17,858 nucleotides of DNA. Origin: Phycisphaerales bacterium UBA3190. GTDB taxonomy: Bacteria > Planctomycetota > Phycisphaerae > Phycisphaerales > UBA1924. The notes under the pieces were generated by a model, which saw nothing but the letters and a program-made list of their open reading frames with translations, was not told the origin of the DNA and ran no database searches. Location: positions 19,886-37,743 of the forward strand of contig DEXG01000038.1 in the NCBI GenBank assembly GCA_002364005.1, given 5' to 3'. Numbering within the stretch: the first letter of the stretch is position 1; each line of letters opens with the position of its first letter. The position numbers and the translations under genes are program-made. Positions 13,598 to 17,858 of this stretch are shown here, in pieces.

Positions 13598-14272
13598 TCA
13601 GTCGAGGATGCCGAATCGGTAGCCCGCGCCCTTGATGGTGTGGATCAGCTCACGCTCGTAGCCCCGGTCGACTTTCTTTCGGAGCGAGGAGATGTAGACA
13701 TCGATCACATTGCTGCCGGGTTCGTAGTTCATGTCCCAGACCTTTTCGGTGATCTGGGTGCGTGAGAGCACGCGGTTGGGGTTGCGCATGAGGTATTCGA
13801 GCAGGCCGAACTCCTTGTTTGAGAGCTCGAACTCGTTGTCGCCCCGCTTGGCCATGCGTGTATACAGGTCGAGCGTCAGGTCGTCGCATTCGAGGTTGCG
13901 TCCCTCGGTGGCCTCGCCGCGGCGGAGCAGGGCGCGGACCCGGGCGAGCAGTTCCTCGAACTCGAAGGGCTTGGTCAGGTAATCGTCGGCTCCGGCGTCC
14001 AGGCCCGCGACTTTGTCGTCTGTGCCTGAGAGGGCCGTGAGCATGAGGACGGGGGTATCGACGCACCTGCGACGCAGGTTGCGGCAGACATCCACGCCGT
14101 CGCGGTCGGGGAGCATGAGGTCGAGGATCACCAGGTCGTATGGCTCGATGACGGCCATGTCCTCGCCGTCGTGTCCGCTGTGGGAGACATCGACCGCGTA
14201 GCCGTTGGATTTCAAACCGTTCTGAATCGCGCCGGCCATCTTCGGGTTGTCTTCGATCACGAGTATTCGCAT
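13598..14272 (-). CDS. OmpR/PhoB-family response regulator
   Basis: A 224-residue transcription regulator. The receiver domain (~1-115) has acidic Asp8, phospho-acceptor Asp51 in VILDLMLP, Thr79 and Lys101 in LTKPFEF. The C-terminal winged-helix domain (~130-222) has FELSNKEFGLLEYLMRNPNRVLSR and NVIDVYISSLRKKVDR, the pattern of OmpR-type trans_reg_C; the CusR/CopR-like branch is the closest by eye. It is first in an operon with the kinase. It is the natural candidate to bind the repeated inverted repeats found in this region, although OmpR-type regulators more often use direct repeats. Candidate -10 hexamers (CATAAT at 14285-14280, TAATCT at 14283-14278, read on the - strand) lie only 6-13 nt from the ATG, with no ribosome-binding site, so the transcript may be leaderless. 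Confidence 0.93.
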   Translation of the reverse strand: MRILVIEDNPKMAGAIQNGLKSNGYAVDVSHSGHDGEDMAVIEPYDLVILDLMLPDRDGVDVCRNLRRRCVDTPVLMLTALSGTDDKVAGLDAGADDYLTKPFEFEELLARVRALLRRGEATEGRNLECDDLTLDLYTRMAKRGDNEFELSNKEFGLLEYLMRNPNRVLSRTQITEKVWDMNYEPGSNVIDVYISSLRKKVDRGYERELIHTIKGAGYRFGILD

Positions 14273-14543
14273 GGGCTAGATTATGCTCGATCGTGAATCG
14301 AGGGGAGCAGGGGAATCTCTGGCGGCTGCTAAAAATTTTTTTATGTCGCGTTTAGGGCCTGTTGGTTCACTGTGATGGTTGCTGGGGGGCGGGTCTGGCC
14401 GGGTCTGGCGATGGCTCAGGTTTCGAGGATTGATCGCGGATGAATGCGTGGTATGGCTGTTTGGGGATTGAGAATGCGGTTCTTGCGGACATGGATATCG
14501 GTTATACTGCGATCATCGCCGCACGAACACGAAAGGGGACCCG
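14273..14543. promoter_or_regulatory. Divergent intergenic region between the two-component operon and the pilT-like gene
   Basis: This 271-bp spacer serves two divergent units. Beside the regulator start is CTCGAT-CGTGA-ATCGAG (14286-14302), a perfect 6-bp-arm inverted repeat that could be an autoregulatory operator. A run of A5 then T7 (14331-14342) gives an unusually AT-rich tract, possibly an UP element. A tandem repeat of CGGGTCTGGC occupies 14390-14409. On the + strand, TTCTTG (14480-14485), a 17-bp spacer and TATACT (14503-14508) form a plausible sigma70-like promoter for the pilT-like gene. Confidence 0.55.
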
Positions 14544-15683
14544 ATGCTCCGAGGTGCGCTCAACATCAAGAAACTGCTGGGCTCAATGGCCCGGCTGGAT
14601 GCTTCCGATCTTCACATCAAGGTTGGGATCCCGCCCACCTACCGCATCGGGGGCGAGCTTCGCCCGATCGAGGCGGATGCGGTGACTGAGGACGAGGCCG
14701 ACCATCTGCTGGACCCGCTTTTGAGCGAGGTCCAGAAACGCAAATACGAAGAGTCGGGCGACCTCGACTTCGCCTGGCACATCGAAGACCCCAAAGGCGG
14801 CCCCGGCGATCGGTTCAGGATCAACATGCTGCGTTCGGGGAACCACACCCACGCGGCGATCCGGCGTGTGAAAGCGGAGATCCCCAGTTACGAAGATCTG
14901 CACCTGCCCAAGGTGTATTCGGACATCGTCCACCGTGAGCGTGATGGATTGGTGCTCGTGGTCGGGGTGACGGGGTCGGGGAAGTCTTCGACGCTCGCGG
15001 CCATGATCAACGAGATCAACGCGAAGCGTGCGGTGAACATCATCACGATCGAAGACCCGGTCGAGTACCGGTTCACGCCGAAGCAGTCGATCATCTCGCA
15101 GCGTGAGATCGGGATCGATGTGACGGACTTCCACGAGGCCCTGCGTCATGTCGTGCGTCAGGACCCGGATGTCATTTTCATTGGTGAGATGCGTGACCAG
15201 GAGACGGTGCTCAGCGCGATCCAGGCCGCCGAAACAGGGCACCTGGTCTTTGCGACGCTGCACACCTCGGACACGATGGGTGCGTTCGGTCGGATGCTCG
15301 AGTTCTTCCCGCAGGACGAGCGGAGCTTCGTCCGCAACTCGCTGGCGGGCACGCTCAAGGCGATCTGTGCCCAGCGTCTGGTGCCGGCCAATGAGGGGCA
15401 GATCGGGACCAAGGTGGTCCCGGCGGTGGAGGTGCTGCTGACTTCTCCTACGGTGCGGGAGCTGATCCGCGACGAGCGTGATTCGGATCTGCCCTCGGTG
15501 ATCGCCAGCAGCCGCGAGGACGGGATGGTCCTGTTCACGCACTACTTTGCCGAGCTGGTGAACAAGGAATGGATCACGATGCAGACCGCCAAGGAGTATG
15601 CGCCCAACAAGGACATGCTCAGCTCGATCCTCAAGGGTGTCGAGGTCAAGGCGGGGAATCTCGTTGGACGAATCAAGGGCTGA
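14544..15683 (+). CDS. PilT/PilU-family twitching motility ATPase
   Basis: A 379-residue cytoplasmic hexameric ATPase that powers type IV pilus retraction. GAAAGGGG lies 6 nt before ATG 14544. The N-terminal domain has DASDLHIKVGIPPTYRIGGE. The core has Walker A GVTGSGKSST (141-150), an Asp box around ITIEDPVEYRF, Walker B VIFIGEMRD (210-218) and a His box TGHLVFATLHTSDT (231-244), all typical of PilT. The length is between PilT (~345) and PilU (~380), and the C-terminal AEEGMISF-like motif of canonical PilT is not evident, so PilU-like is possible. No pilin, PilB or PilC gene is in the window. It has its own promoter (14480-14508), and the pectate-lyase-like gene starts 3 nt after its stop. 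Confidence 0.93.
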   Translation: MLRGALNIKKLLGSMARLDASDLHIKVGIPPTYRIGGELRPIEADAVTEDEADHLLDPLLSEVQKRKYEESGDLDFAWHIEDPKGGPGDRFRINMLRSGNHTHAAIRRVKAEIPSYEDLHLPKVYSDIVHRERDGLVLVVGVTGSGKSSTLAAMINEINAKRAVNIITIEDPVEYRFTPKQSIISQREIGIDVTDFHEALRHVVRQDPDVIFIGEMRDQETVLSAIQAAETGHLVFATLHTSDTMGAFGRMLEFFPQDERSFVRNSLAGTLKAICAQRLVPANEGQIGTKVVPAVEVLLTSPTVRELIRDERDSDLPSVIASSREDGMVLFTHYFAELVNKEWITMQTAKEYAPNKDMLSSILKGVEVKAGNLVGRIKG

Positions 15684-15686
15684 CTT

Positions 15687-17210
15687 ATGCGCAACATGAT
15701 CCTTCGAATGAACTGGCATCTGCTGCTTGCGGCGATGCTTGGTCTGGTTTCAGCACACGCACCGGGGCAGGTGTATTCAACGCTGTGGGGCGAGCAAGGG
15801 GAGTTGTACGATCCGCACGGTCGGCTGCCGAACTTTGCCTACGCCGGGTACCGATTTGGTGCACAGCCGCCGCAGGTGCGGGAAACGGTCGCGTCGGTCG
15901 CGGACTTTGGTGCCAAGCCCCACGATGGGGTTGATGACACCGAGGCGTTCAAGCGTGCGATCGCGGAGACCGATTCGGGTGTGATTGAGATCCCGGCTGG
16001 GCTCTACGAGATCAGCGATATCATCTGGATCCAGAAGCCCAACCTCGTGCTCCGTGGTGCTGGGTCCGGGGCCACGATCGTGCATGTCACCGCGACGCTC
16101 GAAGGTGTTCGCCCGAATATGGGGGCGACGACATCGGGGAGCCCGACCTCGAACTACTCGTGGTCGGGCGGGTTCTTCTGGGTGAAGGGGGGCTACGCAT
16201 CCACGCCTCGGGTTGCGATCACCGCCCCGAACCGGCGTGGCGATCGGACGGTCATCGTCGATGATCCCAATACATTCATCGCTGGCCAGCGTGTGCTCAT
16301 CGAGCAGACCGACAACGATGAACGCACGCTGATGGGGCACCTCTACGCCGACGATCCGGGCGATACGCGCAAGCTGACAGGTGACCTCAAGCCCATGCTT
16401 GTGGCGCAGGTGGTGTCGATCGATGGGAAGACGATCACGCTGAACCGCCCGCTTCGGTGGGATGTGCGTCCGGAGTGGTCGCCAACGGTTCGCGCCTTTG
16501 AGCCACGGGTGCACGATGTGGGCATCGAGGGGATGACGATCTCGTTCGAGAGCGTCCCGTATGAGGGGCACTTCAGCGAGCTGGGGCGCAACGCCATCGC
16601 GTTCAATGGCACAAGCGATTGCTGGGTGCGGGATGTGAAGATCAAGGACTGCGACAGCGCCATCTTCTTCACCGGTGTGCAGGGGACGATCGACGGGCTT
16701 ACCGTGCTCTCATCACGCAAGCCCAACAGGGGCACACAGGGGCATCATGGCGTGACGATGGGGCTGGACAACCTGCTCATGAACTTCGCCTTCAAGACGC
16801 ACTTTATCCATGACATCACCATGACCCGGCTGAGCGCTGGCAATGTGATCAAGAACGGCTCGGGGGTGAACCTCTCGCTCGATCATCACAAGCGGGCCAA
16901 CCACGCGAACCTGTACTGCAACATCGACGCGGGCGATGGGAGCGATCTGTGGCGTTGTGGCGGCGGGGCCTCGCTGGGCAAGCACGCCGGGGCGTGGACG
17001 ACCTTCTGGGGCATCAGCGCCGACAAGGCGGTGTCGTGGCCCCGGGACAGCTTTGGGCCGGGCATAATGAATCTGGTGGGGCTGCACACCGAGCAGGACC
17101 CGGTGCTCGATCAGAAGGGGAAGTGGCTTGAGGTGATTGACCCCGAGCAGCTAGAGCCGCGTGATCTGCATAAGGCCCAGCGTAATCGCGCATATGGGCG
17201 AAGAAACTGA
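15687..17210 (+). CDS. Secreted pectate-lyase-like right-handed beta-helix protein
   Basis: A 507-residue exported protein. After a short basic N-terminus, a signal peptide covers about residues 8-28 (HLLLAAMLGLVSAHAPGQ). SVADFGAKPHDGVDDTEAFKRAI at about 70-92 is the standard opening of Pectate_lyase_3-type beta-helix proteins, in which the helix begins with this Asp-Gly-x-Asp-Asp-Thr pattern. Repeating short strands with ladder residues (GIEGMTISFE, CWVRDVKIKDCDSAIFF, TIDGLTVLSS, HDITMTRLSAGNVIKNGSG) support the solenoid. Catalytic residues cannot be assigned by eye, so it could be a lyase or hydrolase acting on pectin, alginate or another algal polysaccharide. ATG 15687 is 3 nt after the pilT-like stop with only a weak ribosome-binding site (AAGG); ATG 15708 also leaves a signal peptide and is an alternative. 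Cotranscription with a pilus ATPase is unusual. Confidence 0.83.
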   Translation: MRNMILRMNWHLLLAAMLGLVSAHAPGQVYSTLWGEQGELYDPHGRLPNFAYAGYRFGAQPPQVRETVASVADFGAKPHDGVDDTEAFKRAIAETDSGVIEIPAGLYEISDIIWIQKPNLVLRGAGSGATIVHVTATLEGVRPNMGATTSGSPTSNYSWSGGFFWVKGGYASTPRVAITAPNRRGDRTVIVDDPNTFIAGQRVLIEQTDNDERTLMGHLYADDPGDTRKLTGDLKPMLVAQVVSIDGKTITLNRPLRWDVRPEWSPTVRAFEPRVHDVGIEGMTISFESVPYEGHFSELGRNAIAFNGTSDCWVRDVKIKDCDSAIFFTGVQGTIDGLTVLSSRKPNRGTQGHHGVTMGLDNLLMNFAFKTHFIHDITMTRLSAGNVIKNGSGVNLSLDHHKRANHANLYCNIDAGDGSDLWRCGGGASLGKHAGAWTTFWGISADKAVSWPRDSFGPGIMNLVGLHTEQDPVLDQKGKWLEVIDPEQLEPRDLHKAQRNRAYGRRN

Positions 17211-17214
17211 TCCT

Positions 17215-17858
17215 TCAGCCTGCCTGCGCGTGATCTTCGGGGTCGATGCCCAGCTGCTTCATCTTTTTATACAGCGTGGTGCGGTTGATCCCGAGCACCT
17301 CGGCGGTCTGCTGTCGGTTCCACTCATTGGCTTCCAGCGCCCTGACGATGATGTCCCGCTCGGGGCGCATCATCGCGTCGCTGAGCGTCATTGGGACCCA
17401 TTCGTCCTGCGTTGAAACGGAGGGCGAGATTGACAGCGGGGAGTCCTCGTTGCTCAGGACATGCGACGGCAGGTCGACGAGCTCGATCGTCTGGTTCTTG
17501 GAAAGCACGGCTGCGCGTTCGACGATGTTGCTCAGCTCGCGGACATTGCCCGGGTAGTCGTAGCGGCGCAGGGCATCGAGTGCCTCGGGCGTGAAGCCCG
17601 AGAACTGGCGGCCAAGCTCATCACCCTGCTGGAGCAGGAAGTGCTCGGCGAGCATCGCGATGTCACCCACGCGCTCGCGGAGCGGGGGCATCTCGATCTT
17701 CACGACATTGATGCGGTAGTAGAGGTCCTGGCGGAACGACCCGTCGGCGACGAGTTTTTCAAGGTCCTGATTGCTCGCGAGGATGACCCGCACATCGACC
17801 TCGATGGTCTCGTTGGAACCAACGGGCTCGAACTTGCGTTCCTGCAGCACCCGAAGCA
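17215..17858 (-). CDS. Sigma54-dependent (NtrC-type) activator, C-terminal part (5' end outside window)
   Basis: The reading frame is open to the right edge; 213 C-terminal residues are visible, opening with LRVLQERKFEPVG of the AAA+ sigma54-interaction domain. Further AAA+ motifs are VDVRVILASNQDLEKLV, FRQDLYYRINVVKIEMPPLRER (sensor I/arginine-finger region) and YDYPGNVRELSNIVERA (sensor II). A linker (~138-160) leads to a Fis-type helix-turn-helix, ERDIIVRALEANEWNRQQ and TAEVLGINRTTLYKKM. Walker A/B and the GAFTGA loop lie beyond the edge, as does any receiver domain, so it may be a two-component response regulator or another enhancer-binding protein. It converges with the beta-helix gene, with 4 bp between their stops and no terminator visible between them. 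Targets are unknown. Confidence 0.9.
   Translation of the reverse strand, partial: LRVLQERKFEPVGSNETIEVDVRVILASNQDLEKLVADGSFRQDLYYRINVVKIEMPPLRERVGDIAMLAEHFLLQQGDELGRQFSGFTPEALDALRRYDYPGNVRELSNIVERAAVLSKNQTIELVDLPSHVLSNEDSPLSISPSVSTQDEWVPMTLSDAMMRPERDIIVRALEANEWNRQQTAEVLGINRTTLYKKMKQLGIDPEDHAQAG

Noticed and set aside
14331..14342. A5T7 tract as an intrinsic terminator
   Set aside because: No GC-rich stem precedes the T-run; it lies in a divergent promoter region.
14583..15719. 378-codon open frame on the - strand
   Set aside because: Antisense to the pilT-like gene with intact Walker motifs; no recognisable protein.
1..17858. tRNA, rRNA, CRISPR array or insertion sequence
   Set aside because: No cloverleaf-like segment, regularly spaced repeat or transposase-like protein was found on reading both strands.

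Overview
The window is GC-rich, densely packed chromosomal DNA from a Gram-negative-type bacterium. The most likely source is a marine planctomycete of the Phycisphaerae type. That is inferred from family content: a six-hairpin glycosidase, a Tat-exported alkaline phosphatase, a phosphoesterase fused to a LamG domain, a pectate-lyase-like beta-helix protein, and lipoproteins carrying lipoboxes. No rRNA or tRNA is present to confirm it. Seventeen protein genes are supported, two of them cut by the window edges. No mobile element, CRISPR array or tRNA was seen.

Region 1 (1-5577, + strand) is a scavenging block. It holds the C-terminal part of a six-hairpin glycosidase, then a PhoA-type alkaline phosphatase, then a secreted metallophosphoesterase with a C-terminal LamG domain, closed by a clear intrinsic terminator. 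The two phosphatases look like a phosphate-acquisition pair.

Region 2 (5590-14272) is the most interesting part: an envelope-stress-like island. On the + strand are an entericidin-like lipoprotein, a UPF0391/DUF1328 membrane peptide, a small acidic lipoprotein, a DUF2383 helical-bundle protein and, after a composite terminator, a membrane-anchored EEP-family phosphohydrolase. On the - strand are a small two-helix membrane protein, a secreted double-PRC-barrel protein, a 128-residue membrane protein, a DUF883 (YqjD/ElaB-like) protein, a holin-superfamily-III (YqjE-like) membrane protein, and an OmpR-type response regulator with its histidine kinase. Four intergenic spots in this region carry the same 16-bp inverted repeat, ATGAA-N6-TTCAT with at most one mismatch. 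In three of them its centre lies exactly 41.5 bp upstream of an AATAT box; in the fourth it lies 40.5 bp upstream of a weaker CCAAA box. This looks like an undescribed regulon operator. The adjacent two-component system, or a CRP/FNR-type factor, is the candidate regulator.

Region 3 (14480-17858) holds a PilT/PilU-type pilus retraction ATPase with a visible promoter, followed 3 nt later by a secreted pectate-lyase-like beta-helix protein. A convergent gene for a sigma54-dependent activator runs off the right edge.
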